This document shows positions 45,421 through 57,796 of a stretch of 64,000 bases of DNA, piece after piece. Every line of letters begins with the position of its first letter. The stretch's first letter is position 1. A program made the translations under genes and the position numbers. Source of the DNA: Welwitschia mirabilis (taxonomy: Eukaryota > Gnetophyta > Gnetopsida > Welwitschiales); the NCBI GenBank assembly GCA_051453625.1, contig JBOZIK010000001.1, positions 159,035,043-159,099,042 of the forward strand, in the 5' to 3' direction. Below the pieces are notes generated by a model that saw only the letters and a list, made by a program, of their open reading frames with translations, had not been told where the DNA came from and ran no database searches.

Positions 45421-46330
45421 TAATACATCATATTTAAACACTTAAAACAACTTAAATTATTTAACCCACATAGGCATGTTAGTGTTGTTGTATTTGCTAT
45501 ACATAATTTTGATGAGCATGAAATGGATGAATGATTCTTTATTATCATTTACAAAGATATAGTAGCTACATAAGACAAGATAATAGTATGTAGTCTAAGA
45601 GACTCTTTTTGAGAGAATAACAAAAACAATAATTATCAATTTTTTATATATGTTTATACAACTTAAAAGGAAAGAATTACATTTAGACATTCTCAGAAAT
45701 CCTAATAAAACAAAGCCTCTACTTTATAAAGATTTAGCTAACCTTAGAGTAAACCATCACAGAATGTTCAAAAATAATTTATTAAAATCTAAATAGTAAA
45801 TAATAAGAAAAAAGCTAAGATCAATAACAAAATAGTGTAACTCTTTAATGTTTAAAGGAAAGGTAAATTAACTTTCTCAAACTATATCCTACTTGTTATT
45901 GTTAATTAAACAAAGATAAAAAGGTCAAATTCTAGATCAAAATATTTCCACCTTAAAAGTTGTTAACATATTGAAGAATAAAAATAAGTTAGACAAGTAA
46001 AGGTTATCTTAGTTAAAACTAATATAGAAATGAAGGAAAATATCTAATAACCTAGTAAAGGTTTCTTTAAATCCAATTTAAAATTTAACTTATTCATTAA
46101 CCTAAAAATGATAATGAAGATGACATGGAAAGACATAGATATGAACAACTCAAAAAAGTCTTATTTCTAAGATGCTAAACACCTCTTGAAAAAAATGGTT
46201 TAAAGAAATGTATATAGAAATCTTTAAGTGAAGATTAACATTCATATTTTATAAACACTTAAAAAAGTACCTTCACATGTAAATATTTTTAAATATGCAT
46301 GCATGGTGAAAACAAAGATGAGTATAAATT
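45421..46330 (+). other. Element F gag-protease interval
   Basis: Very AT-rich with stops in all frames. A possible zinc-knuckle ghost at about 45,490-45,530 (VFAIHNFDEHEMDE, where C..C...HNFDEC.M would be expected). Confidence 0.4.
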
Positions 46331-47120
46331 TAAAAACTTTCCTAGCTTAATTTGTAAGTGTTATAGTTCAAAATAAAATTCCATCAACATTTAGAGATCT
46401 TGGTTTTTCAACTATTACATGTATCATAAGTAATAAAATAATACATAAAGAACGGTTAGATTTAAAATTTAAAACTAACCTAATCCTATATTCCTTATGT
46501 TAAAAACCGAATTTAAAAGGAATAAATAAAATAAGAATACCCTTGCAACTCATTGATTATTTAACTAAAACACCCAAAGGAATAGTAGAATATATCCTAG
46601 TATAAGTTGATAAATTTTACTACCTAGTTAACTTTATGATCTTAAAAATCAAAGATAATCTAAGATGAATTTCACTTATCTTAAGAAGGAAAAATTATTA
46701 TTAAAAATGGTGTAGTGAAAATTTCATTTAGTAACATGAATACAAAATTATAAGTTTTTAATGCTATAAAAAATAATTATATAGATGATATTAACGATCT
46801 TTACTTGATTTCAACTAATAAAGATGGAATATCTATGTCATAATCATCTTTAAAGTATCATCCATTATGTGAATCCAATAAAGAATTAAAACTTGAAATG
46901 CATAAGAATTTCAAATATCAATCATCAAAATGAAAAGATAAATTTAAAAGTTTTCTACTTCCATAAAAATGATAACCTTCTAATAAAGAGTGTATCCCAA
47001 ATGTTAAGATAAAACCTCTTTCTACAGATATAAAATATTCTTTTCTAGAAGATAAACATATCCTATAGTTATTTATGCCAAAGGCTCAACTTTTAAAGAC
47101 GAAACTCTAATATTCTTATT
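46331..47120 (+). pseudogene. Element F aspartic protease and linker remnant
   Basis: Readable blocks: NKIPSTFRDLGFSTITCIIS (about 46,374-46,433, the P..f.DPG.ftI.C.Ig block), GINKIRIPLQLIDYLTKTPK followed by GIVEYILV (about 46,520-46,605; L.LADRSVK.P.GIVEDVLV) and VDKFYYLVNFMIL. The D-L-G-A-S active site itself is not readable. At 46,995-47,060 CIPNVKIKPLSTDIKYSFLE corresponds to the P.LELKPLP.HLKYAFLGE linker before RT. RT does not follow, so the copy ends or has decayed near 47,120. Confidence 0.62.
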
Positions 47121-50100
47121 GAAATAGTTTGGATGATTGTCCTATGGTAGTAGTAAGTATACCTTCTAATATTGATATTAAAAAACTAATATTTGTATTA
47201 ATTAATCATAATTTATCATAAATTATACATAGTTCTATCATTAAAATTTATTTAGGTTTTATTATTTCTAAATATAATGGGGAAAAATAGTTAGCATTGA
47301 GATAAATATCTAGTATGCTATTTTTAATATAAGAATTTTAACTAAGAATAATTCCAATAGATTTAACCTATGGAAAATAATGCTTTCCAAGATCCCTTTT
47401 GTATTGAAAGTATTATCTATTATTTATTTCTAAATTGTAAGAAAAGTAAATTTCATCAGTAACTTCAAATCAAGTCAGCTAAACAAATAAAAAATAAAAA
47501 CTAAAAAATAGAAATTTTTTTCTAAAGCTGAAAATAAGAAGTATGCTATGATATTCTTAGACCAAATTAACTAAGAATAATGTAAGAAACATAGATACTT
47601 GTCAAGAAAAATTATGTATTCATTTTTCAATCAGATGTATAGGAATAGAGATTCTAGGCTTAATTAACTACAACTCAACTCTCGCTATCTTAGAAGGAGC
47701 TCATTGTATTTTTAGAGTTAACAAATCCAAGAATATCTTCCTTATTATAAGGTCTTTACTATTCATAGACCTTCATGTAGTTACAAGAAGATTACTTGGT
47801 TACACTTGAACTAGGATTAATAGGTGACACTTATATGTTAAAACTTCTTCAAGATTTTAAAGAAAATTAATGGTAGTCATCTTTTCTAATTGCCTTCTTG
47901 AATTCCTTTATAGATAGACACATGCGTTATTTACATATATAACACCCTAGACTTTAATGCAATGATTTGATTTGATGTTTTAGTAGTTTTGATTTTTTCA
48001 TTAATATTTAATTCTATCTCCCTATTACATGGGTATGAATCTATAGTAAGTCAGGTAATGTTTAGTAGGTTTCATGGCATTGTTAAGTAAGGAATTTAGA
48101 ATAATGTAAAGATGCAAAATAACATAAAAATAATCAATATGGATTATTAGAAAATATATATAGCTCTTATTATCTTAGTGTGTGCTTCCTCAATGACAAT
48201 TTTTAATGGTATAATTTAAATAATCAATTTATAGAAGTTTGAAACACTTAGGAAAAGGGTAATGTGCATTAATTAATTAAACCTATTTCTATTCTTTAGC
48301 CATTTTGTCTAACTAACTGTTATGATAAATGGCTTGTAAATCTATAAAGACTATAAGGTCTTTCATATCATTCATTTATGAATGATTTCTTTATCTACAA
48401 TATCTATTACAAGAAAATATTTCTCTATTTTGATTATTTATTGATAAATTTGAAAAAGAGTAATAATATTTTATGAAAAACATAGGAAGTAAGTATGTGA
48501 GTGTATATCTATATATATATATACATCTTAAAAAGTAAAAGTAAAATATAAATAGTAAAAAGGAAAAGTTAGTTGTATTAATGAAAAAATAAAGATAAAG
48601 TTAACAATAGTGTATATATATGTGCGCGTGTGTGTATGCGTACTTGATTAACATAAAATGATAATAAATCAAATGGATATAAAAAATTGTATATTATAAA
48701 ATATAAAAAATAATAAGTGTAATAATGTAACTATTAATTAATTTAAAGGAAATAGATTTATAAGTTAGAAAAGTTATGGAGAAAAAGTCATTAGGTCATG
48801 TCACTCAGCCAATCATATTTATGTCGCTTCCTCCTTTGAAGTTTTTGCCACTTGTAACTATAGCTAACTGCTTTACTGCTAAGCCCATCTATGCTAGTTA
48901 ACAATAAGCTCTTTTCTTGATACATTCATATGACTACTAAAACAAATAGATTGCAAGAAGAGGATAGAAGAAGAAAGAGGTGGAAATGGGGACAAAGAAG
49001 AAAGGACAGAGGTGTAGGAGGGAAGAAAATGTAGAGCGAAGGAATAGTGATGACAAAAGGAGATGAAAGAAAGGAAAATATGAGGAATGGCTAGTAAGGA
49101 AGAGGATAAGTAAGGGGTTATAATTAAAGAAAAATGACAATAATGGAAAAAGGGAAGTCTTCAAGTATAAAACATTTACTAGAATAAGTTTGCCAAAATG
49201 TTGCAGAGGCATTAGGCATAGTAATCTTGAGTTCTTCTTCATTATCTCCTTTTTTTTTCCATCTAACATTGATGGCGAATAAAGTAGTAAGTTACAAATA
49301 TAAGAAGGAATGCATTATGCTTAGCAATTTTGTCAGTGCCTTTGGTTTTGATTAATATCTAAGAAAGCTCATAGCGGCGCACTTTCTAATGACGTAGTTA
49401 TAATTACAAGAGGAACTTAATAAAGCAAGGAGAAAATAGAGAGAACATAAAAACATAAAGAATGATAGAGAAGAAGGCAGTAAGTGTTAGGTATGTAGTC
49501 CCCATGCCCAGCCTAACAAGTGGGTAATTATAAAGGGTTTCAGTTTCCACTTAAGTCATGGCTTTTGGTGTTAAGTAAATACTTGTTTACTACATTTCAA
49601 ATTCATTTTTTACTCTATATATAATTACTAAATGGAAAAACACAGATAAAATCAAATGTAATAGAGTATTAATAGATTCATGGTTGTTGGTTTAATTATT
49701 AAAATAGGATTCAGACACACTTATTATGTCTCATAAAACCCCCAAGTACAAATCAAAAAATAACTTAAAAATTTTTTAAAAAAATAAAATAAATCAATGA
49801 AATTGGTTAAGATGTAAATATGACATAATAGTATACCCTTATAAATGAGGGAAAAAATTAACATTTCTGGATTGATAACAACTCCTAGGTTAATTATGCT
49901 AGATCTTTGTGTTTCTTCTACTNNNNNNNNNNCTCATAATTTCTCGATTTCATAATTATTATTTCAATTTTCTCTTGTTCAAGTAGAATTTTAATTTATT
50001 TTTCTTAAAACAGTATTTTTAATAAATAAGTTGATTGAAATCTATAAAAATCTCAATTTCTATAAGTGCATTTTATCTTAATCTAGCTCTTTCTATAATC

Positions 50101-50690
50101 AGTTTTTAAAACATTAATACTTGAATGTAATTTTATGGCTTTGAAAAAGCTAGAGTTTCCTTATGTTTTAAAATAAGTTTTACTTTATAAGGTCTTCTAA
50201 TAATAAACATTAGAAATAATAATTAAAATAGCAACCTCTGTAACATGAATGATTGAATGAGTTATATCCCTAAAATTAAGTTATATACCCTTGTGATTTA
50301 TAGTAGTAAACCAAATAAATACTAGGTGGATAGAGAGTTAGGTGGTAAAACTATTTAACATGGACAAAAACACATAAGGATATTTGCATAGTAAACATCT
50401 CTAGTAAGGACAAAAATATTTATGAGAAGCTTAGGTAGTACATGAAAAAGTCTTATACTTAAAAGATGTAAACAACTTTCAAAAAATAAGCACCTCTTTT
50501 ACTCAAATTTGCTCTTAGTCTGAAACTTTTAAGATTACATTGGCATTTTAAATTTGATTTTATGATATTAAAATAAAATATCCTTTAATAGGGTTTAATG
50601 GTAGCAACATTCACATCATCTTAAAATAAAAACACTTTAATACAATCTTATAACACATCCAATACTATATGAAACTAAAATACCAACTAA
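47121..50690. other. Unassigned AT-rich sequence with possible LTR traces
   Basis: No protein domain recognised. Features seen: aacaccctagactttaatgc at 47,941 (a chromovirus LTR-end look-alike, minus strand), a short TA/TG run (48,508-48,522 and 48,614-48,634), and a purine-rich stretch (48,950-49,110) that makes an accidental minus-strand open frame (48937-49269, Ser/Leu/Phe-rich). A 10-N run lies at 49,923-49,932. Confidence 0.3.
49923..49932. other. 10-N masked stretch
   Basis: Short N run in AT-rich DNA; no sister copy in the window to size it. Confidence 0.95.
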
Positions 50691-50911
50691 ATTAGATGTG
50701 TGTAAAGAACTAAACTTAGGGGTATTAAATTGCATTGAATATTAGTTTTTATGAATATGTATTATTTTTATATCTTATAGCATTAATTATTTTCCACCTA
50801 CAATTAGATGTATGTTAAAGCACTAAACCTAAGGGTATTAAATTTGATTTGAATATTAGTTTTTATGGATATTTACTTATCTGTATATCTTCTAACTATT
50901 TGCCATCTACA
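50691..50911 (+). repeat. Tandem duplication, two ~110-bp units
   Basis: Units 50691-50802 and 50803-50911. Both begin attagatgt.tgt.aa and share gggtattaaatt, gaatattagtttttatg and a cca.ctaca end. A few short indels and about one difference in six bases by eye. Confidence 0.85.
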
Positions 50912-51040
50912 AGTAGTACTATTTAAGGAGAACACCATATGAAAGTAGTAAAACTCAAGTGCCTAATAGTTAGTGTATTCTCTTATATGAAAAAATAATT
51001 GCAACTTTATAGTTTGTTTATGTGACATTTTGATACTTGA

Positions 51041-51083
<43 letters not shown>

Positions 51084-51131
51084 TTCATAAACTTAAAACC
51101 CATAGAAATGGTAAATCATATTAGAAATATG

Positions 51132-51163
<32 letters not shown>

Positions 51164-51164
51164 T
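50912..51164. repeat. AT-rich flank with (TA)18 and (TACA)6 microsatellites
   Basis: Perfect TA run at about 51045-51080 and TACA units at about 51132-51155 running into another TA run. The second array abuts the first alignable base of element C's 5' LTR. The open frame at 51030-51239 is made by these repeats. Confidence 0.85.
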
Positions 51165-52385
51165 ATTATGAGCACTTTTATAGGACATTTATATAGGTTT
51201 AAATGCAATTCTAATGATTATGGAAAATTGATAGGATGATCATAGAAACTTGTGATTCTTAGCATATTTAGAGGCATCTCAGGCTCATTTTATACTTCAT
51301 ACTTTGAAGGAAGGATTTACCATGTTGAAGACTGATTTCTCCTAGAACTTGATGATGAAGAATCCTATTCTCCCCTCTTTAATTCCTAGGAGAGGCAGAA
51401 CAACAACATTGTTAACATGGATGGAGTCTATGGAGTTGACTGTGAGGCCTAAAGTTGATGAACCACCTTTTAATATGGAGTGACATCCTCATTATCATCC
51501 TCACGATAATTAGGATGGAAGCTATTTTCTATGGATGGAAAGAATTATCCTTGTAATGGAGTCATGTGACCCATATAGGCTACTAGGGTTTCTTTACCTA
51601 ATTTTAGGGTTGAGCTTCTAGAATTTCAATGTAAAACTATAAGTACTCTCCATTTCTTTCACTTCCTTTTCCATCTTTTATACTTAATGTTTTTGTGATA
51701 GACGATTGTAGCATAAGAGGTCCATCCAATAGCTATAGAGAGAAGTTTACCTTGGTGGTAAATTGAGTATTCTCCATTAAGGTGCTGCTACTTTATTGTA
51801 AGTGGATGTAAAAGTTTATGATCAATTCAATTATTTTTTTCACTACAATTTTGTAAAATTTCCTTATGGTTTAAGTTGATTATATCTTAGTGATAGTTCT
51901 ATAGTTTATTTAAATCATAAGGGTAACCTTTGTTAAGATTGACTTAGTTAGTTTAGATTTGCATTGCTATTTCATTCTAATTCTATATTGCATTATCTAT
52001 ATCCTATTTAGTAATTATTATAGTTTATGTTAACTAGGAACAAGTAATAGAACTCTTCCTAGTTAATCAAAGTTATACAAAAATAGTTCCTGTGATAGGA
52101 GGATTAGAGTCTAAATAGAATCCATATTATTTCCATTTTCATCCTTTGCATTTCACCTTCATTCATCATTGCATTGTATTTTCATATTTTTTTATTTTTA
52201 TTTACTAAAATAGAAAAGATCAAAATTACTTTTGGAAATCAATTCTCTAAATTATAGCCTAGTTCCTTTAATGGATTACAACATTCGAGTGAAATCCCAT
52301 CTATACTAGTGTGTGTTTTCTGCAAGCATTATGATTTACAAGTTTTGTTAAAGGAATTAAAGATTGCATAATTTACATCACAACA
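51165..52385 (+). repeat. Element C 5' LTR (5' end eroded)
   Basis: Alignable with 59813-61042 from the ttatgagcacttttatagga phrase onward. The first ~36 bp of the LTR are replaced by TACA/TA microsatellite. Ends CACAACA at 52385. Inverted-repeat motif near 51,486-51,522. Confidence 0.82.
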
Positions 52386-52406
52386 TTTTGGTGTCGTTAT
52401 CAGGAA
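52386..52406 (+). promoter_or_regulatory. Element C primer-binding site, tRNA-Asp type
   Basis: TTTTGGTGTCGTTATCAGGA plus one A. Over the 18-base tRNA-Asp complement it has six mismatches, all C-to-T or G-to-A. This is the clearest PBS of the family. Confidence 0.85.
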
Positions 52407-52756
52407 AGATTGCAAGGAGCTGAAGGATTATTACTATTCAAGTAAGTAACTCAAATTTTTGTTTAGGTTATTTATTTAAAATAGTACTATATTTTTAGCA
52501 CATTTACATAGGTTTATTTTTAGCAATTTTTATTTTTTGTAGATTTAGGGACCTCTATCATCCTTTTTATCATTTCTACGATATTAGGAATGACAGTTCT
52601 GAATTTTTAAATTTATTTTCTTTTTTGCAATTTTTCTTTTTATCTGTAGATTACTAATAAAATATTGTCATATTCTTTATCATTCCTGTGATTTCCTGGA
52701 TGACGAGCTAGTTTTTTTTGTTTTAGTAATTTTTATCTAAGTTTAGTTTTCTAGCT
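52407..52756 (+). other. Element C leader
   Basis: Untranslated; two inverted-repeat motifs (52,557-52,600 and 52,678-52,720). Joins gag at an internal position, see gag entry. Confidence 0.55.
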
Positions 52757-54080
52757 AATATTGAATAACCTATTCTTACCTCAAGAAATGGAAAGAAACA
52801 TATTAGTGATTATACTTACATGACTATTTTTCCATCCATGCTTAGAGGAAGGGCAAAAATTTGGCTTAAAATCATTTCACATAAGAGTCTTAAATTATGG
52901 AGTTAAGTGTAAAAAGTTTTTATCAAAAGATTTTTGAGTGAAAGTTTCATGAGTAAAAGAAGAAAGGAAGTTATCAAATTTCAATAACAATCACATTAGG
53001 ATTATGCCATAGCTTATAAATTATCATAGCTAACCATTCCAATCCTATTGATGAATTTTATAAAGAAGAACTAGTCAATTATTTCTATAGTGGATTGAAT
53101 AGTCAGATTAAACAACTTGAAGACTTTTCTCGTGGTGGTAACCTGTTGAACTTAGTCTTAGAATATGCATGAAGTATGTTAAAAAACTTAGTAGAGATAA
53201 GTCAAACTTGACCTAAACCCACTCAAAAATGAACTATAGACCAAATCATAAAATATCTGAAGGAGGTTAAACATGACAAGGATGAAGAAGGAGGTGACTA
53301 AACTAATTTAATTAAGGATTTCACTACCACTTTAGAGAAGTCCGCTCAATTAATAGTTGATGCAACAGTAACAAAAGATAAAATCACAACCTCAACTTGT
53401 GAAATTTGTAAAGACAACTCTCATCCAACTAAAGAGTATCACTTATTACCAACTTGTAAAAAGAGGATGTTTGAGAAAGTTTGTGCATTCAACTAAAAAA
53501 TACCTAACTTTAAAAGGCAATTACAATTTCAACAAAAATTAGATAGTAATCACAATGGAAGTCTTTTAAGAATAGATTCAGGAATTCAAACTTCCAACCA
53601 AATAACTTTAATTTTCAACCAAATCAAAATGATCAACTTAGAGATTTCATAGAAGAATTAAAAAAGGTGCAAGAAAAGACCAACAATAATATTGAAAAGA
53701 CTAATAGTAATATTGAAAACTTAGTAAATGTACTTCAACAAATGATACTTATTAATCAAATACCAAAAGGGTCTATTACATTTCAACCTTTACCCAACCC
53801 AAATAAAGTTAAGAGAGATTTAAAGGTAATAACGAGAAAGGAAAATGATATAACACCTCTTACCCATTAGGTTTTAACTTTCAAAGATAATAAAAAAAGT
53901 AATGAGGAAGATGATGTAGAAATTTTGGACTCATATAACTTCCCATCAACATCACATGCTAAAACCTCCACTAAAAATTCCTCACAAGAAAACAAAGGGA
54001 AGAAATCATCTACTCCTTAGATTTATAGGTTAAATACAAATCCTACCTTTGAAAAGCATTTGAAAATCTTGATGCAAGAA
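52757..54080 (+). pseudogene. Element C gag remnant, N-terminal part missing
   Basis: The leader runs straight into NIEQPILTSRNGKKHISDYT-like sequence (52,757 on), which in element B lies ~450 bp inside gag (33,872 on). The start region and F.G..EDHL block are absent. Core: KIWLKIISHKSLKLW, FLSKRFLSESFM-like, NYFYSGLNSQIKQLEDFS. The zinc-knuckle-like CEICKDNSHPTKEYH (about 53,398-53,443) is the best preserved of the copies. 53667-53870 is open, with a KTNNNIEKTNSNIENLVNVL stretch of coiled-coil character and the conserved VITRKENDITPL block. Confidence 0.8.
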
Positions 54081-54189
54081 GTAAACATCAACTTAATTTT
54101 TTGAAAATTCTTACAAGAAAATCATAAATATTCTAAGTTGTGGATAGATCTAGGAAGAAGAAAATAAAAATGTACCATTTCTAGCAAAG

Positions 54190-54760
54190 TTTTTTTTACT
54201 TAATCTATTTTCAACTTAGTCATGAACAAGTGTCCTAAACTCAAAGATCCTGGAGCAATAACTATAAGTGTTACCTTGAAAGAAAATAAAATAATTCAAA
54301 AATCTTTAGTTGACATAGGAGCTAGTATCAACATCATACCTCTTCACATATGTAAAAGACTTGGATTAGAAAATAGAATAGAACTGACATGAATCATCTT
54401 GAAATTAGCTGATACTTCAATTAAAAAACCATTAGGAATTATCAAGGACCTAATCATCCAAATTAAGAAAGCCTTCTATCCCATAAGTCTTGTCATAATT
54501 GAGGTGCAACATGATGGAGGTTATCCACTTCTCTTAGAAAAAGCCTTTTGTACAACTGTACATTGTATTATTGACACATGAATTAAGATGATGGGATGTC
54601 ATTTTGGTAATAAAAATTTTACTATTAAAGTATTTAATACTACTAAAAAGGAAATAAAAATAAGTTTGACTTAGAAGAATAATTTAAACCAACCTTATTT
54701 TTACAACATTGACCAATTGAGAAAAGATTAATCATGCTATATGAACCAACTTTATATGAT
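54190..54760 (+). pseudogene. Element C aspartic protease remnant
   Basis: Active-site block SLVDIGASINIIPLHICKRL (about 54,304-54,363) keeps the full D-I-G-A-S motif, the least altered in the window. 54399-54581 is open, with KPLGIIKDLIIQIKKAFYPI, then HDGGYPLLLEKAF. A stop follows TIDT-like sequence, then CHFGNKNFTIKVFN. Homologous in order and content to the proteases of A, B and D. Confidence 0.87.
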
Positions 54761-55119
54761 GATTCAACTAAAACAAACTGTCTTGAGTCTGAGGATGAAG
54801 ACCATGTCAACTAGGGAGAAACTCAATATATTCAATTGGTAGAAAAACTTTTCGCAAAGTGTTTTCCCACTTTTATCATCCCCATGATAGATGAGACGAT
54901 AGCTGAAAACCTCAACATAGAACTAAAAAAACTACCCCAAGGTTAAAAATATATTTTTTCATGTAATAATCAAATGAAATACTCTAATAATAAGTAACCT
55001 TTTGACTCCTCAATAAGAATCCATGTTAATCTCATTTTTAACCTCTAAAGGAGAAGCCTTTGCTTGGACCAATGAAGACTTAGCTGCCATTCCTCTTTCC
55101 ATAGTTTAACACATGATTT
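54761..55119 (+). other. Element C protease-RT linker
   Basis: Contains an inverted-repeat motif (54,874-54,904, tatcatccccatgatagatg). No open frame. Confidence 0.5.
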
Positions 55120-55900
55120 ACCTTGAAGATAATGCTAAACCTATTAGGTAATCCGAAAGAAGGCTCAACTAAGTTCTTAAGTAAATAGTTAAAGATGAAA
55201 TCATTAAAATTATGGATGTTAGAATCATATATGCTATATTTGATAGTGATTGGATTATTCCTTTGATAGTAGTTCCAAAGAAGGAAGGGAAATAAAGAAT
55301 GTGCATTGATTTTAGGAAACTTAATGAGATGACTAAAAAGGATTATTGACCTTTACCCTTTCTTGATCAAGTATTTAATAGAATCCAAGGTCATTCCCAC
55401 TACTATTTTCTTGATGGGTATAGTAATTATAATCAAATTTGTATAGCAAGTGAGAACCAAGCCAAGCCAAACCTTGCCTCATTCTTTAGAACCTTTGCCT
55501 TTAGACGAATGCCCTTTAGACTATGCAATGCCACTAAAACATTCTAACGAGCTATGATGTAGATCTTTTCTAACATGACAAATGACTCTAATAAAATCTT
55601 TATGGATGATTTCTTCATCTTTGGCAAAATTATTAAATAAACCATAGAAAGATTAGAGAAAGTTTTGGATTGGTGTATCGAGAGTGGTTTACATTTGAGT
55701 TGGGAAAAAAGTTTTCTTCTTGTTAATCATATAATTGTTTTAGAACATTACATTTCAAAGGAATGGATTATGATGGATCCTATCAAAGTTAATATCATTA
55801 AAAACCTTAGCCCTCTAACTAATGTCAAATAAGTTAGATCGTTCCTTAGTCATGCTAGTCTTTATCATCATTTGATTCATCATTATAAAAAAATTTATAA
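55120..55900 (+). pseudogene. Element C reverse transcriptase remnant
   Basis: Long readable blocks: IVKDEIIKIMDVRIIYAIFD, WIIPLIVVPKKEGK, RMCIDFRKLNEMTKKDY, then PLPFLDQVFNRIQGHSHYYF and LDGYSNYNQICIASENQAK, FRRMPFRLCNATKTF and the catalytic FMDDFFIFGK (about 55,599-55,628) with both Asp intact. HLSWEKSFLLVNH and IMMDPIKVNIIKNLSPLTNV follow. Only a few stops, so this is the most complete RT in the window, but it is still interrupted. Confidence 0.9.
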
Positions 55901-56395
55901 ACCACTCCATTCATTACTTGAAAAAGATGCTAAATTCTATTAGAATGATTCATGTTAACTTGCGTTTGAAACTCTTAAATAAAACATTTATTATAAACCT
56001 ATTTTCATGGGTTCCAATTAAAATAAAGATTTTGAACTTATGTGTGACAGCAACATTGTTGTGGGTTAGGTTCTTGGTCAAAAATATGAAAATGATTTTA
56101 AAATCATATTATATCATAGTAAAGCTTTGTTTCAAGCACAATCCAAATACACCACTATTAAGAGAGAAATGATTGCCGTCATCTTTTGTCTTAATCATCT
56201 TTGACATTATCTGCTTGGTTTTCACATAAATGTTTACATTAATCATGCAACCATCTGCTATCTTATGACTAAGAAAGATTCTAGTGCTAGACTCATTAGA
56301 TGGATTCTTCTCATTCAAGAATTTAATCCTACCATCATTAATAAATGTGGAAAACATAATAGTATTGCTAATCATCTATCTTGACTTTCTTTCTC
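55901..56395 (+). pseudogene. Element C RNase H remnant
   Basis: LLEKDAKFY start, then a one-base shift into FELMCDSNIVVG-like sequence near 56,030 (MCDAS block), VLGQKYENDFKIILYHSKAL, KYTTIKREMIAVIFCL (about 56,140-56,190), GFHINVYINHATICYLMTKK and a GKHNSIANHLS end (about 56,346-56,378, K..N.VADHLSRL). The open frames at 55918-56172 (+) and 56109-56375 (-) are out of frame with this and have no meaning. Confidence 0.83.
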
Positions 56396-56559
56396 TCATG
56401 ATGAACTTCCCATAAATGAATCTTTTCTAAATGAATAACTCTTTATCATTAAATAACTTTATGCCATATCTTCTACTCATCTTACTTTCTAGTATGCTAA
56501 TATTGTAAACTATCTTATTATTATTAAAACACCTTAGCATTAGACTCATAACCAATAGA

Positions 56560-57796
56560 AATAGATTCTAGATAGAATTGGTAATTATAAGTGGAATGAA
56601 TCCCATCTTTATAGAAGATGCAAAGACCAAATCATGTGTAAGTGTGTGCCTAAGTGAAAAAGCCTATAAATCCTAAAACTTTAATCATGGTAGAGTATGT
56701 GGAGTATACTTTGGTGACTAAAAGACTACTATGAAAATTCATCACTTTAATTTTTATTAGTTGATCCTTTTTAAGGATTAATTTGATTTTGTTAGAAGGT
56801 GTGATGTATGTCAATTTTATGGTAGCCTAACTCATTCTCAAGATATTTCTTTCAAGTCTATACTTAAATGTAGACCTTTTTATTGTTGGGAAATTTACTT
56901 TATAGGCCTAAACAAACCACCTTCTACTGATAAACATTATATCCTAATAGTTGTTGATTATGTTACTAAGTGGATAGAAGCTAATCCTACTATCAAACAT
57001 GATTCCTAAACCATTTGTAATTTAAGTTGAACTCATATCTTTTAAAATTTTAATTTTCTATGAATTATCATTAGTGATCAGGGAACTTATTTCGTTAGCT
57101 ATCTTTTTTAAAAAATTCTTTTATCCATTGGTATTGAGCATAGAATTACATGTTCTTATCATCCTCAAACTAATGTCCAAGCCAAAAAAACAAATAGAGA
57201 AATTAAAAATATGCTTCAAACATTAGTCTATGGTAATAGGCAAATATGGTTCTCTAAATTTAGTAATGTTCTTTGGATTATTGACTACTTGGTGTAACTC
57301 TCTAGGCTTCTCACCATATGAAATTATGTATGGAAACGTTTGTATCTTATCAGTTGATGTTTGTTATAACTCTTATCGCTTCATCCATTAAATTAACCTT
57401 GTAGACTGGAATGAAAATCTTAAAACTTAATTAGCTCAACTTAATCATTTAGATGAAAGATGTAATCATGCCTTACATCATCAAGTCGTTTATAAAACAT
57501 AAACTAAGTTTAGACATGATAAAGAGATTATTCATAGGTAATTCAAACGTGATCAACTTTTTCTTTTATATAACACTTGAGTACACCTTTTACAAAAGTT
57601 AACTTATAAATGGTTAGGTATTTATCTTATAGAAAAAGTTTTTCAAATGGCTTAGTTGAAATATATAATCCAAACACTAGAGAAATTCAAAAAGGTTAAT
57701 AGACAAAGGTTAAAAGATAAAACCTTGAACATGATAGAAGAACTTATTTTGGAAGCTCCTCTCAATGAGGAGGATATTCCTCTTACCATTATCTAA
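56560..57796 (+). pseudogene. Element C integrase remnant
   Basis: HLYRRCKDQIMCKCVPK (about 56,600-56,655), RVCGVYFGD (GGH.G), RRCDVCQFYGSLTHSQDIS (56,793-56,850), WEIYFIGLN region, HYILIVVDYVTKWIEANPT (about 56,935-56,990), IISDQGTYF (57,065-57,092) and SYHPQTNVQAKKTNREIKNM (57,150-57,210, HPQTNGQAE..NREIK). After this come NSLGFSPYEIMYGN (57,295-57,340) and a C-terminal region ending LILEAPLNEEDIPLTII and a stop at about 57,796. Needs several frame changes. No chromodomain tail. Confidence 0.85.

Noticed and set aside
48937-49269. 110-codon open frame (-), Leu/Phe/Ser-rich
   Set aside because: Antisense of a purine-rich stretch; low complexity, no motif, no supporting neighbours.
47938-49740. 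Possible chromovirus LTR on the minus strand starting at the aacaccctagactttaatgc phrase
   Set aside because: Only the end phrase matches; no PBS beside it and no second copy, so no LTR is claimed.
56109-56375. 88-codon open frame (-)
   Set aside because: Antisense shadow of element C RNase H.
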